Assembly (NCBI GenBank): GCA_001603055.1
Contig: LVAZ01000250.1
Coordinates: forward strand, 1-9,230
DNA from: Victivallales bacterium Lenti_02
Lineage (GTDB): Bacteria > Verrucomicrobiota > Lentisphaeria > Oligosphaerales > Lenti-02
Direction: 5' to 3'
DNA: 9,230 nucleotides
Part shown: positions 1 to 6,397 of the stretch, in pieces
Numbering within the stretch: position 1 is the first letter of the stretch
Layout: each line of letters begins with the position of its first letter
The notes under the pieces: generated by a model
What the model was told of the DNA's origin: nothing
The model's input: the letters and a program-made list of their open reading frames with translations, nothing else
Database searches by the model: none
Made by a program: the position numbers and the translations under genes

Positions 1-1138
1 CGGCCATGAGCTGGCCCTTGAGGGTGTCGGGCAGGCCGGCGAAGGTTTCGGCGGCGGCGGGGGTGAGGCGGGCGGCGGCGAAGGCGATCTGCTCGGCCAG
101 CCCGGCGAGCTTGGCGAAGGCGGCGGCGGTGGCGCTGCCCTCGGCGAGGAGGTCGTTCAGCTCGCCGATGAGGACGCCCAGGGAGGGGATGAACTCGATC
201 AGCCCCTCGGGCACGAGGACGATGCCGAAGTTGAGGCCGGCCTTGGCGCGGGCCTTGACGGTGGCGGCGAGGTCGGCCACGATCCCGGCCAGGGTCTGCC
301 CCTTGGCCTGGACTTCCTCGGAGATGAGGCAGGCGTTGGGATGGGTCTGGAGCGCGCATTCGAGGGCGATGTGGGAGGCGCTGCGGCCCATCAGCTTGAC
401 GAAGTGCCAGTATTTGCGGGCCGAATTGGCGTCGCGCATGATGTTGCCGATGAGTTCGCTGTAGACCTTGGTGGCGGTGTCGAAGCCGAAGCTGATTTCG
501 ACCTGCTCGTTGCGCAGGTCGCCGTCGATGGTCTTGGGGCAGCCGACGACCTGGATGCCCTTGCCCTTGGCCAGCATCCACTCGGCCAGGAGACAGGCGT
601 TGGTGTTCGAGTCGTCGCCGCCGATGACGACCAGGGCGGAGATGCCGAGGGCGGCGCAGTTGGCGGCGACCTGCTCGAACTGCTCCTCGGTTTCGAGCTT
701 GGTGCGGCCGCTGCAGATGATGTCGAAGCCGCCGGTGTTGCGGTAGGCGTCCACGGTGGCCTCGTCCAGCACGCGGTACTGGTTCTTGATGAGGCCGCTG
801 GGGCCGCCGAGGAAGCCGTACAGCTCGTTGTCCTCGTTCAGGGCCTTGAACCCGTCGAAGAGTCCGGCGATCACGTTGTGGCCGCCGGGGGCCTGGCCGC
901 CGGAGAGGATGACGCCGACCTTGATGGCGGGCAGCTCGCGCTGGCGGCCGGCGGCGAAGGAGAGGGCGGGCAGCCCGTAGGTGTGGGCGAACAGCTTGGC
1001 GATGGCGGCCTGGTCGGCGACCGACGCGGTGGCCGCGCCCTCGACGAGCGTGGCGAAGGGGCCGTTCTCGGCGAGCACGGGGGGCAGCTTGGGCTGATAG
1101 GCGGCGCGGGCCTTCTGGAGGGCGGAAATGGGGGCCAT
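1..1138 (-). CDS. pfp: Pyrophosphate-dependent 6-phosphofructokinase (partial, 3' end outside window)
   Basis: Transfers phosphate from pyrophosphate to fructose 6-phosphate, reversibly, in cytosolic glycolysis/gluconeogenesis (EC 2.7.1.90). The visible 379 residues begin with the N-terminal segment typical of long-clade (plant beta-like) PPi-PFKs, including YQPKLP near residues 19-24. An SGGQAPGGHN loop follows near residues 80-90. GGDDSNTNA sits at 173-181, with Asp176 where ATP enzymes carry Gly. PKTIDGDL sits at 201-208, with Lys202 and the catalytic-base Asp205. The substrate-binding MGR is at 250-252. The GGDD and PKT signatures are the accepted markers of pyrophosphate rather than ATP use. 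Family members are about 550 residues, so roughly the last third lies beyond base 1. The ATG at 1138-1136 is the natural start; a weak AAAGAG lies just upstream of it. The gene follows the FAD oxidoreductase gene on the same strand, but a candidate promoter of its own lies in the gap. Confidence 0.95.
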   Translation of the reverse strand, partial: MAPISALQKARAAYQPKLPPVLAENGPFATLVEGAATASVADQAAIAKLFAHTYGLPALSFAAGRQRELPAIKVGVILSGGQAPGGHNVIAGLFDGFKALNEDNELYGFLGGPSGLIKNQYRVLDEATVDAYRNTGGFDIICSGRTKLETEEQFEQVAANCAALGISALVVIGGDDSNTNACLLAEWMLAKGKGIQVVGCPKTIDGDLRNEQVEISFGFDTATKVYSELIGNIMRDANSARKYWHFVKLMGRSASHIALECALQTHPNACLISEEVQAKGQTLAGIVADLAATVKARAKAGLNFGIVLVPEGLIEFIPSLGVLIGELNDLLAEGSATAAAFAKLAGLAEQIAFAAARLTPAAAETFAGLPDTLKGQLMA

Positions 1139-1221
1139 GTTGCGGCTCTTTCGTAGGGCGGGTGGCGGAACGAAACCAGACGCCCGGCGCGGGCGCGGGC
1201 GCGGTCCGGATGAAAGCACCG

Positions 1222-1249
1222 ACTGTATCCCGCGGAGCCGGTTTTTCAA
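1222..1249 (-). promoter_or_regulatory. Candidate sigma-70 type promoter for pfp
   Basis: On the minus strand a TTGAAA box (1249-1244, 5 of 6 to consensus) is followed after 16 bases by TACAGT (1227-1222, 4 of 6). This would start transcription near 1215 and give a leader of about 77 bases before the pfp ATG. It is a motif match only. The 16-base spacer is slightly short, and the box lies in one of the few AT-rich patches of the gap. Confidence 0.4.
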
Positions 1250-1260
1250 GAACCGCGAAC

Positions 1261-1276
1261 CCCGCCGGTCGGCGGG
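1261..1276 (-). terminator. Small GC hairpin downstream of the FAD oxidoreductase gene
   Basis: CCCGCC and GGCGGG form a perfect 6-bp stem around a 4-base loop, about 45 bases after the oxidoreductase stop codon. In minus-strand reading it is followed only by GTTCGCGGTTCTTG, not a clean U-tract. It could be a weak terminator or an mRNA 3' end stabiliser, but could equally be chance in GC-rich DNA. Confidence 0.25.
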
Positions 1277-1277
1277 A

Positions 1278-1313
1278 GTGGACGCAGTGGACTGAGTGGA
1301 CGCAGTGGATGAG
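1278..1313. repeat. Four tandem 9-bp units of GTGGA-type repeat
   Basis: Reading plus: gtggacgca, gtggactga, gtggacgca, gtggatgag. The first and third units are identical, so it can also be read as two imperfect 18-bp units (1276-1311, differing only near the end). It sits wholly in the gap between the oxidoreductase stop codon and the pfp start, next to the GC hairpin. On the minus strand it reads as spaced TCCAC boxes. Function unknown; it looks like a fragment of a dispersed intergenic repeat. Confidence 0.7.
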
Positions 1314-1320
1314 GCAGGGG

Positions 1321-2730
1321 CTACCGCATCGGGTGTTCGAGGGCGACGCGCTGGCGGCGCAGTTCGGCGCGGAGCTGGTCGGGGGGGACGCCGGGGAGGT
1401 CGCGGCCGAGTTTGCGGGCGATGGCGGCGGCGGTGCCGGCGGCCTGGCCGAGCTGCATCATGGTGCGGGAGAGACGGCAGCTCGAGGCGGCGAGGGAGCT
1501 GAAGCTGGCGGAGCGGCAGGCCACCAGCAGGTTGCGCATGCCCTTGGGAATCAGGCAGCGGTAGGGGATGCCGTAGGCGGCGGTGACGCCGCCGCAGCCC
1601 TTGCCCTGGGCGCCGTGGGTGTCCATGGGATGGTCGGCGATGGCGACGATGTCGGGATGGTTCTGGCCGGCCAGCCCGGCGGCGAGGTCGTGCTGGGTGA
1701 GGACGTATTCGCCCAGCACGCGGCGGGATTCGCGGACCCCGAGCGCCGGGGCGGTCCAGCCGATGCGGAAGTGCCGGAATTCCGGCAGGACGGTCTGGTA
1801 CCAGTGCCAGGCCGCCCGGATGCGGCGCCGGCATTCCGCGTAGGCGGCTTCCGGCCCGAGGCGGAGATAGTCCTGTCCCTCCATGGTGGGAAGCATGTTC
1901 ACATTGAAGTCCCCGTTCGGATATTCGACCACCGAGGCGACGGGAAAGGCCGGGCGCCACCAGCAGGCGGCGGGCACGCCGTCGGGCAGCGGCTCGATGG
2001 CGGGGGAGGGGGCCGGGACGACACGGAAAATGAGGGTGGTGCCGTTGACGAGGGCGGTGGGCTCCTCGGGCGCCGCCGGTTCGCCGAACCGGCTCCGCGG
2101 TTCCTGGCCGACCATCATCCCGGCGCCGCAGGCTGCGCAGAGCGCGCCGTCGCCGGTGGCGTCGATGAAAAAAGACGCGGCGACGGTTTCGCCGCTGTCC
2201 AGGCGGAGCGAGCGGAGCCGGCCGTCCGCCGCGTCGGCGGCGGCGACGCGGGTGTTCGTGCGGAGGGTGACCCGGCCGGTTTCGCGGAGCATGTCCGCCA
2301 TGGTCCGGGCCATGACGGCGGGTTCGAAGGGGACGCCGTGGCAGACCCGGCGGATGCGCTCCTTGTGCGCTTTCCAGTCGAGCGCGCCGTCCGCCGCCCG
2401 CACCAGCGAGTCCCGGTAGGAAAGGGCGGGGTCGATGCGGCATTCCCCGCCGGGATAGAAGCCGTCCTCCGGCCAGCAGCAGTGCCGGGCGATGGTGTAG
2501 ATGCCCGCGGCGTTCGGGACAGTCATCAGACGGTTATAGAGATCCAAGGGGATGCCGGTGCCGCCGCAGCCGGGCTCCCAGACGCTGACGCCGGCCCGGA
2601 CGCTGGTGCCGCCGAGTTCGGGGCCGCTCTCGATGGCCAGCACCCGCAGGCCCAGGCGGGCCGCGGCCAGAGCGGCGCCGAAGCCGCCGCTGCCGATTCC
2701 CGCCACCACCACATCATGGGCATCCGTCAT
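1321..2730 (-). CDS. FAD-dependent oxidoreductase (FAD_oxidored, PF12831-like)
   Basis: A cytosolic flavoprotein of 469 residues without signal peptide or membrane segment. A Rossmann dinucleotide fold opens the protein: GxGxxG is at residues 11-16, and Glu34 at the end of beta-2 should bind the ADP ribose. An FAD-contact DATGDG motif lies at 190-195. The C-terminal part carries the family blocks GVRESRR (about 331-337) and YGIPYRCLIPKG (about 385-396), then a segment ending LGQAAGTAAAIA. Members are common in PVC bacteria, often as paralogues with unknown substrates, so the substrate cannot be named. I chose the ATG at 2730-2728 because GGTGAG (2739-2734) precedes it. The upstream in-frame ATG at 2793 lies inside a good -10 box and would add a non-conserved 21-residue tail. 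Transcribed divergently from guaB. Confidence 0.88.
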   Translation of the reverse strand: MTDAHDVVVAGIGSGGFGAALAAARLGLRVLAIESGPELGGTSVRAGVSVWEPGCGGTGIPLDLYNRLMTVPNAAGIYTIARHCCWPEDGFYPGGECRIDPALSYRDSLVRAADGALDWKAHKERIRRVCHGVPFEPAVMARTMADMLRETGRVTLRTNTRVAAADAADGRLRSLRLDSGETVAASFFIDATGDGALCAACGAGMMVGQEPRSRFGEPAAPEEPTALVNGTTLIFRVVPAPSPAIEPLPDGVPAACWWRPAFPVASVVEYPNGDFNVNMLPTMEGQDYLRLGPEAAYAECRRRIRAAWHWYQTVLPEFRHFRIGWTAPALGVRESRRVLGEYVLTQHDLAAGLAGQNHPDIVAIADHPMDTHGAQGKGCGGVTAAYGIPYRCLIPKGMRNLLVACRSASFSSLAASSCRLSRTMMQLGQAAGTAAAIARKLGRDLPGVPPDQLRAELRRQRVALEHPMR

Positions 2731-2788
2731 GGTCTCACCGTCCGTTTCGGGGCAATTCGTTCCGCCGCGGCCGCCTGCCGGTCGCGGA

Positions 2789-2797
2789 ATCATACCA
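2789..2797 (-). promoter_or_regulatory. Extended -10 promoter of the FAD oxidoreductase gene
   Basis: Minus-strand TGGTATGAT is an extended -10 (TGn plus TATGAT, 5 of 6 to TATAAT). The -35 position 17 bases upstream reads CTGGCG, a poor match, as is common for extended -10 promoters. Transcription would begin near 2782, giving a leader of about 52 bases with GGTGAG before the ATG at 2730. It shares layout with the candidate floA promoter. Confidence 0.5.
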
Positions 2798-2855
2798 TGC
2801 CGGCGGCTCCGCGCCAGCCGTCGGCAGCCCCGCGCCCCGATTCGTTCGGCGGCAG

Positions 2856-2884
2856 TTGCGGTTCCGGTCTTCCGGTGCTAGATT
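2856..2884 (+). promoter_or_regulatory. Candidate promoter of guaB
   Basis: TTGCGG (2856-2861), a 17-base spacer, then TAGATT (2879-2884) preceded by TGC, giving an extended -10. Predicted start is near 2891, leaving a short leader of about 35 bases before the GTG start. It faces away from the oxidoreductase promoter about 60 bases to the left, so 2731-2925 is a divergent control region. No purine-riboswitch-like fold is evident in so short a leader. Confidence 0.45.
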
Positions 2885-2912
2885 GAATGGGATACTCGGA
2901 ACGCGAACCTTC

Positions 2913-2917
2913 AGGAG
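2913..2917 (+). promoter_or_regulatory. Shine-Dalgarno site fixing the guaB GTG start
   Basis: AGGAG ends 8 bases before GTG 2926-2928, ideal spacing. The in-frame ATG at 2887 has no comparable site and lies at or upstream of the predicted transcript start, so the GTG is preferred. Confidence 0.75.
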
Positions 2918-2925
2918 ATCCCGCC

Positions 2926-4422
2926 GTGGCCAGCCCAAAGCTCGACGCCTTCATGCAGACTTTCGTCCATGAGGCCCTCACCTTCGACGACATCTCGTTG
3001 GTGACCCAGTACGCGGACTTTCTGCCGGCCGAGGCGAGCATCGCCACGCGGCTCAGCCGGAACATCTCGCTGAACATGCCGTTCGTGAGCGCGGCGATGG
3101 ACACGGTGACGGAGAGCGAGATGGCGATCGCCATGGCCCGCCTGGGCGGCATCGGCATCATCCACAAGAACCTGCCGCCCGAGCGCCAGGCCGAGGAGGT
3201 GGCGCGGGTGAAGCACTACCTGAACGGGCTGATCGCCCGGCCGGTGGTCTTCCACGACGACATGCTGGTGAGCGAAGTGCTGGCGGAGAAGGAGCGCAAC
3301 CGCTACACCTTCAGCGGCTTCCCCATCCTCGACAGCCAGAACCGGGTGGTGGGCATCCTCACCGCCCGCGACATGAAGTTCCTGACCGAATACAACATGA
3401 AGGTCAGCGAACTCATGAGCCGCGACCCGCTGGTGGGCGGGCCGGGCACCGACCTGCACGAAGCCTTCAATCTGATGGTGGCCAACAAGGTGGGCAAACT
3501 GCCCATCGTGGACGCCGACCGGCGGCTGGTGGGCCTCTACAGCTTCCACGACGTGAAAGGGCTGATCGAGGAGCGCCATCCGGCCTTCAGCCGCGACGCC
3601 CGCCACCGCCTGCGGGTGGGGGCGGCCATCGGCCCCGGCGACCAGGAGCGGGTGGCCCGGCTGGTGGCGGCGGACGTGGACCTGCTGGTGATCGACACCG
3701 CCCACGGCCACTCGAAGGGCGTCATCGAGATGCTCAAACTGGTGAAGCGCGAACATCCGGAAGTGGACGTGGTGGCGGGCAACGTGGGCAGCGGCGACGG
3801 CGCCCGCGACCTGATGCTGGCCGGGGCGGACGCCGTCAAGGTGGGCATCGGTCCCGGCTCCATCTGCACCACCCGCGTGGTGGCCGGCGTGGGCGTGCCC
3901 CAGATCACCGCCATCTACCAGGCCGCCCGGGCCGTGCGGGGCGAAATCCCGATCATCGCCGACGGCGGCATCAAATACTCCGGCGACGTGGCCAAGGCCC
4001 TCGCCGTCGGCGCCTCGACGGTCATGATGGGCTCCGCCCTGGCCGGCACCGACGAATGCCCCGGCGAGCGCATCCTGCACCAGGGCCGCCAGTTCGTCGT
4101 CTACCGGGGCATGGGCAGCCTCGAGGCGATGAAGACCGGCAAGGGCAGCCGCGAGCGCTATTCCCAGGGCGACGTGGAGAACGCCGCGAAGCTGGTCCCC
4201 CAGGGCATCGAGGGCATGGTCCCCTACCGCGGGCCGGTGGGCGAGGTGCTCCACCAGTACGCCGGGGGCGTCCGCTTCGCGCTGGGCTACTGCGGCTCCC
4301 GGACCATCGCCGAATTCCAGGACAAGGCCGAGGTCATGCGGGTCAGCCCCGCCGGTCGCCAGGAAGCCCATCCCCACGACGTGACGGTGATCCGGGACGC
4401 CCCGAACTACCGCGCGACCTGA
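2926..4422 (+). CDS. guaB: Inosine-5'-monophosphate dehydrogenase
   Basis: Oxidises IMP to XMP with NAD+, the committed step of guanine nucleotide synthesis (EC 1.1.1.205), as a cytosolic tetramer. At 498 residues it has the full-length bacterial architecture. The N-terminal half-barrel carries LTFDDISL and DTVTESEMA. Two CBS modules follow (about residues 104-220), then the rest of the TIM barrel. The catalytic loop GPGSICTTR places the nucleophile at Cys314. DGGIKYSGD binds the IMP phosphate, and the mobile flap carries the Arg411-Tyr412 pair that activates water. MGSALAGTDE and the C-terminal family blocks are intact. GTG 2926 was chosen on its AGGAG; the ATG at 2887 would add 13 non-conserved residues. 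The CBS pair suggests allosteric control by purine nucleotides, as known for the family. No guaA follows; floA is next after 108 bases. Confidence 0.97.
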   Translation: MASPKLDAFMQTFVHEALTFDDISLVTQYADFLPAEASIATRLSRNISLNMPFVSAAMDTVTESEMAIAMARLGGIGIIHKNLPPERQAEEVARVKHYLNGLIARPVVFHDDMLVSEVLAEKERNRYTFSGFPILDSQNRVVGILTARDMKFLTEYNMKVSELMSRDPLVGGPGTDLHEAFNLMVANKVGKLPIVDADRRLVGLYSFHDVKGLIEERHPAFSRDARHRLRVGAAIGPGDQERVARLVAADVDLLVIDTAHGHSKGVIEMLKLVKREHPEVDVVAGNVGSGDGARDLMLAGADAVKVGIGPGSICTTRVVAGVGVPQITAIYQAARAVRGEIPIIADGGIKYSGDVAKALAVGASTVMMGSALAGTDECPGERILHQGRQFVVYRGMGSLEAMKTGKGSRERYSQGDVENAAKLVPQGIEGMVPYRGPVGEVLHQYAGGVRFALGYCGSRTIAEFQDKAEVMRVSPAGRQEAHPHDVTVIRDAPNYRAT

Positions 4423-4472
4423 CCGTTCCGGCAGCGCCGCGCGCGCGCCGACTGGCGGCGGGCCGCCGCGCG

Positions 4473-4481
4473 TGGTATGGT
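4473..4481 (+). promoter_or_regulatory. Candidate extended -10 promoter of floA
   Basis: TGGTATGGT: TGn plus TATGGT (4 of 6). No good -35 box is visible; TGGCGG occupies that position at a 17-base spacing. Predicted start is near 4488, about 43 bases before the floA ATG. The region from CTGGCG (4452) onward resembles the oxidoreductase promoter, which supports it modestly. floA could also be read through from guaB. Confidence 0.35.
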
Positions 4482-4530
4482 CGTTCCCCGACGCCGCTAT
4501 CCCGGTCCGCCAGTGAAGGAAACCCAGGCC

Positions 4531-5499
4531 ATGTCCCCGATGCTGTGGATACTCCTCTCGGTGCCGCTCGCCCTGCTGCTGGCTCTGGCGCTGCTGTTCG
4601 CCATGTTCTTCGGGGTCTGGCTGCGCGCCAAGGCGGTGGCCCTGCCCGTCTCCATTTTCAACCTGGCCTTCGCGCGCCTGCGCGGGCTGCATCCCGAATA
4701 CCTCGTGGACTGCATGATCACGCTCTGGAACGCCGGGCTCAGGGTGCCCCTGGCGGACCTCGAGGCCCACGCGCTCTGCGGCGGCAATCTGGGGGCGGTG
4801 ACCGACGCCGTGGTCTCGGCCGAGAAGGCCGATCTGGGCGTGGGCTTCCGCGACCTGGCCGCCATCGACCTGGCCGGGCGCAACGTGGTCGACGCGGTCA
4901 ACACCCGGGTCAATCCGAAGGTGCTCGTCTGCCCGCCCGCCAACTCCGGCCTCGCCGTCATTTCCGCCGTGGCGAAGGACGGCATCCAGCTCGGGGCCAA
5001 GGCGCGGGTGACGGTCCGCACCAACCTCGCCCGCCTGGTCGGCGGGGCCGGGGAGGAGACCATCGTCGCCCGTGTCGGCGAGGGCATCGTCACCGCCATC
5101 GGCCGGGCCGAGTCGCACCGCGAAATCCTCGAACGGCCCGAACTCATCAGCGCCCACGTCCTTTCCCGCGGGCTCGACAGCGGCACCTGCTTCGAGGTGC
5201 TGTCGATCGACATCGCCGACGTGGACGTGCACGACAACGTGGCCGCCCGGCTGCGCCTGAGCCAGGCGGAGACCGACAAGCGCATCGCCCAGGCCAGGGC
5301 CGAAATCCGCCGCGCCGCCGCCCTCGCCTCCCAGCAGGAGATGAAGGCCCGCACCACCGAAAGCGAGGGCCGAGTCGCCGCCGCCAGCAGCATTGTGCCG
5401 CGCGGGGTCGCCGCCGCCTTCGAGGAGGGTAACCTCGGTCGGCGCAGGCCCTTGCCCCATTCGGTGAACGCCCGCATGCGCTGGCGGACGGCCGGCTGA
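4531..5499 (+). CDS. floA: Flotillin-like protein FloA (SPFH-related membrane scaffold)
   Basis: FloA (Bacillus YqfA family) oligomerises on the inner face of the cytoplasmic membrane and organises functional membrane microdomains. The 322-residue protein is close to the usual 325-335. A single hydrophobic N-terminal segment (about residues 4-26) is the membrane hairpin or anchor. The SPFH-like core is clear: AIDLAGRNV, VNPKVL, ARVTVRTNLARLVGGAGEE, VGEGIVTAIG and LSIDIADVDV. An Ala/Glu-rich helical region follows (about 245-300, AETDKRIAQARAE). After GNLG (300-303) the last 19 residues are Arg-rich and lack the D-Y-Y tail normal for the family. ATG 4531 has AAGGA 10 bases upstream, and the hydrophobic segment starts right after it. 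The upstream ATG at 4477 sits in a putative -10 box. The usual NfeD-family partner is not adjacent. Confidence 0.93.
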   Translation: MSPMLWILLSVPLALLLALALLFAMFFGVWLRAKAVALPVSIFNLAFARLRGLHPEYLVDCMITLWNAGLRVPLADLEAHALCGGNLGAVTDAVVSAEKADLGVGFRDLAAIDLAGRNVVDAVNTRVNPKVLVCPPANSGLAVISAVAKDGIQLGAKARVTVRTNLARLVGGAGEETIVARVGEGIVTAIGRAESHREILERPELISAHVLSRGLDSGTCFEVLSIDIADVDVHDNVAARLRLSQAETDKRIAQARAEIRRAAALASQQEMKARTTESEGRVAAASSIVPRGVAAAFEEGNLGRRRPLPHSVNARMRWRTAG

Positions 5500-5523
5500 C
5501 AACGAATATTCCGCGCCCGGCAT

Positions 5524-5552
5524 TTGCGGTTGGTTGCATGCGGGCGTAAAAT
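5524..5552 (+). promoter_or_regulatory. Candidate distal promoter of the pilus-like operon
   Basis: TTGCGG (5524-5529), a 17-base spacer, then TAAAAT (5547-5552, 5 of 6). The -35 sequence, its following TT and the spacing match the guaB candidate. The predicted start is near 5559, giving a leader of about 128 bases that contains the hairpin at 5623-5655. Confidence 0.4.
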
Positions 5553-5567
5553 GGGTCCGGTACAGCC

Positions 5568-5595
5568 TTGATTTGGTGTTCCGCGCCTCTATGGT
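5568..5595 (+). promoter_or_regulatory. Candidate proximal promoter of the pilus-like operon
   Basis: TTGATT (5568-5573), a 16-base spacer, then TATGGT (5590-5595), 4 of 6 in each box. An overlapping reading uses the extended -10 TGGTACTCT (5592-5600). Either would start transcription around 5602-5607, still upstream of the leader hairpin. It may be an alternative to, or act with, the site at 5524-5552. Confidence 0.35.
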
Positions 5596-5622
5596 ACTCT
5601 CGCAGTCGTCATGCAATCGTCT

Positions 5623-5655
5623 CTCCGGTGCCTCGGCCCTCCGCCCGCACCGGAG
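5623..5655 (+). promoter_or_regulatory. Perfect 9-bp inverted repeat in the operon leader
   Basis: CTCCGGTGC (5623-5631) pairs exactly with GCACCGGAG (5647-5655) across a 15-base pyrimidine-rich loop. It lies between both candidate transcription starts and the ribosome-binding site at 5674. It has no following U-run, so it is not a simple terminator. It could be an RNA hairpin modulating translation or stability, or a DNA operator. Function is inference. Confidence 0.55.
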
Positions 5656-5673
5656 TGGGTTCCCCCCGAAACC

Positions 5674-5678
5674 AGGAG
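5674..5678 (+). promoter_or_regulatory. Shine-Dalgarno site fixing the start at 5687
   Basis: AGGAG lies 8 bases before ATG 5687-5689. The frame stays open upstream to an ATG at 5534, but that extension would precede the signal peptide and run through both promoter candidates, so it is not used. Confidence 0.75.
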
Positions 5679-5686
5679 AAGCAGGT

Positions 5687-6325
5687 ATGGAGACATCGAA
5701 CCGTTTGCGCAGCTCCGCTGTGGCGCTGGTCGTTTGCCTCCTGCTGGCCGGCGGGCTCCAGGCACAGCAGCGCACCACCGTCAAATTCGACAAGTTCGAC
5801 TACAACAACCCGCGCACTCCCGAGTACAAGGACCGGAGCCACCCCCAGGCCAAGACCACCAGCCAGTGGCTCCAGATCCACACCCAGTACACCGCCCAGG
5901 GCGGCGGCGGCCGGGACGGCTGGCTCGACGAACTCGAACTGCGCTGGTCCGTGCTGATCCGCACCACCGAGGGCCTCTATGTCCTCCTGCAGACCAAGGC
6001 GGTCTACGTGGACATCGAGTCCGACGGCTCGCGGCGCAACGCCGTGGTCTATGTCCGCCCCGCCTTCCTGCGCCGCTACTGCGGCAAGGAGCGGGGGGTC
6101 GGCCGGGGCAGTGTCTGGGTGTACGTGGAGGCCGTGGTGGACGGCCAGGTCGTGGGCAGCCAGGAATACGCCCCCACCAGTCCCCCCGCCGCCAACTGGT
6201 GGCAGGCCCGGGACTCCCGGCAGGTGAAGCTGATCGACGGGGCTCTGCTGACCCGCGACCAGACTCCTTTCGCCCCCCTGGACTACGACTTCTTCGAGCA
6301 TCTCAAGACTCCGTCCAACCGCTGA
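5687..6325 (+). CDS. Exported Amuc_1102-family pilus-like protein
   Basis: A 212-residue secreted protein. Basic residues (Arg6, Arg8), a hydrophobic core (about 11-23) and LQA-QQ give a Sec signal peptide probably cut after Ala26; no lipobox cysteine is placed for a lipoprotein. The mature part is rich in predicted beta strands with aromatic and Arg residues: GWLDELELRW (about 78-87), GLYVLLQTKAVYVDI, then VYVRPAFLRRYCG and VWVYVEAVVDG. This fits the immunoglobulin-like fold reported for Akkermansia Amuc_1102, whose gene also adjoins the PilM (Amuc_1101) gene. It carries one cysteine after processing, so no internal disulfide is expected. It opens the probable operon with its own leader, and the PilM fusion gene follows after 72 bases. 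The family call rests on context and remembered sequence style. Alternative: a lineage-specific envelope protein of the same operon. Confidence 0.65.
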   Translation: METSNRLRSSAVALVVCLLLAGGLQAQQRTTVKFDKFDYNNPRTPEYKDRSHPQAKTTSQWLQIHTQYTAQGGGGRDGWLDELELRWSVLIRTTEGLYVLLQTKAVYVDIESDGSRRNAVVYVRPAFLRRYCGKERGVGRGSVWVYVEAVVDGQVVGSQEYAPTSPPAANWWQARDSRQVKLIDGALLTRDQTPFAPLDYDFFEHLKTPSNR

Positions 6326-6397
6326 GCCGCCTCACGCATGCGCAAGGCAATGGCTGTTCTCCAACCGAATCCAATCCGGCACTGGAACTAGAGCCCC

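Noticed and set aside
341..1156. Plus-strand open frame of 271 codons opposite pfp
   Set aside because: Gly/Ala/Val/Asp mirror composition and fully antisense to conserved PPi-PFK motifs.
1773..1786. Perfect 14-bp palindrome GCCGGAATTCCGGC
   Set aside because: It lies inside the oxidoreductase coding sequence and is explained by ordinary codons (Leu-Pro-Glu-Phe-Arg). No context suggests a regulatory site.
2731..2793. N-terminal extension of the FAD oxidoreductase from the ATG at 2793
   Set aside because: That ATG falls within the TATGAT -10 box, the added residues precede the beta-1 strand of the Rossmann fold without conservation, and GGTGAG marks the ATG at 2730.
1162..2886. Long plus-strand open frame (574 codons) opposite the FAD oxidoreductase gene
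   Set aside because: Its translation is Gly/Ala/Asp/Val-rich without any domain, and it runs antisense to a well-conserved flavoenzyme. Long antisense frames are expected at this GC content.
4454..4467. GC-rich hairpin GGCGG/CCGCC after guaB as a terminator
   Set aside because: No U-run follows, the stem is 5 bp, and it overlaps the promoter-like region of floA. GC-rich sequence makes such dyads common.
2911..5793. Minus-strand open frame of 960 codons opposite guaB and floA
   Set aside because: Composition (His/Gly/Ala/Asp/Val) is that of a mirror frame of two clear genes. It spans two unrelated genes and their promoters and shows no domain.
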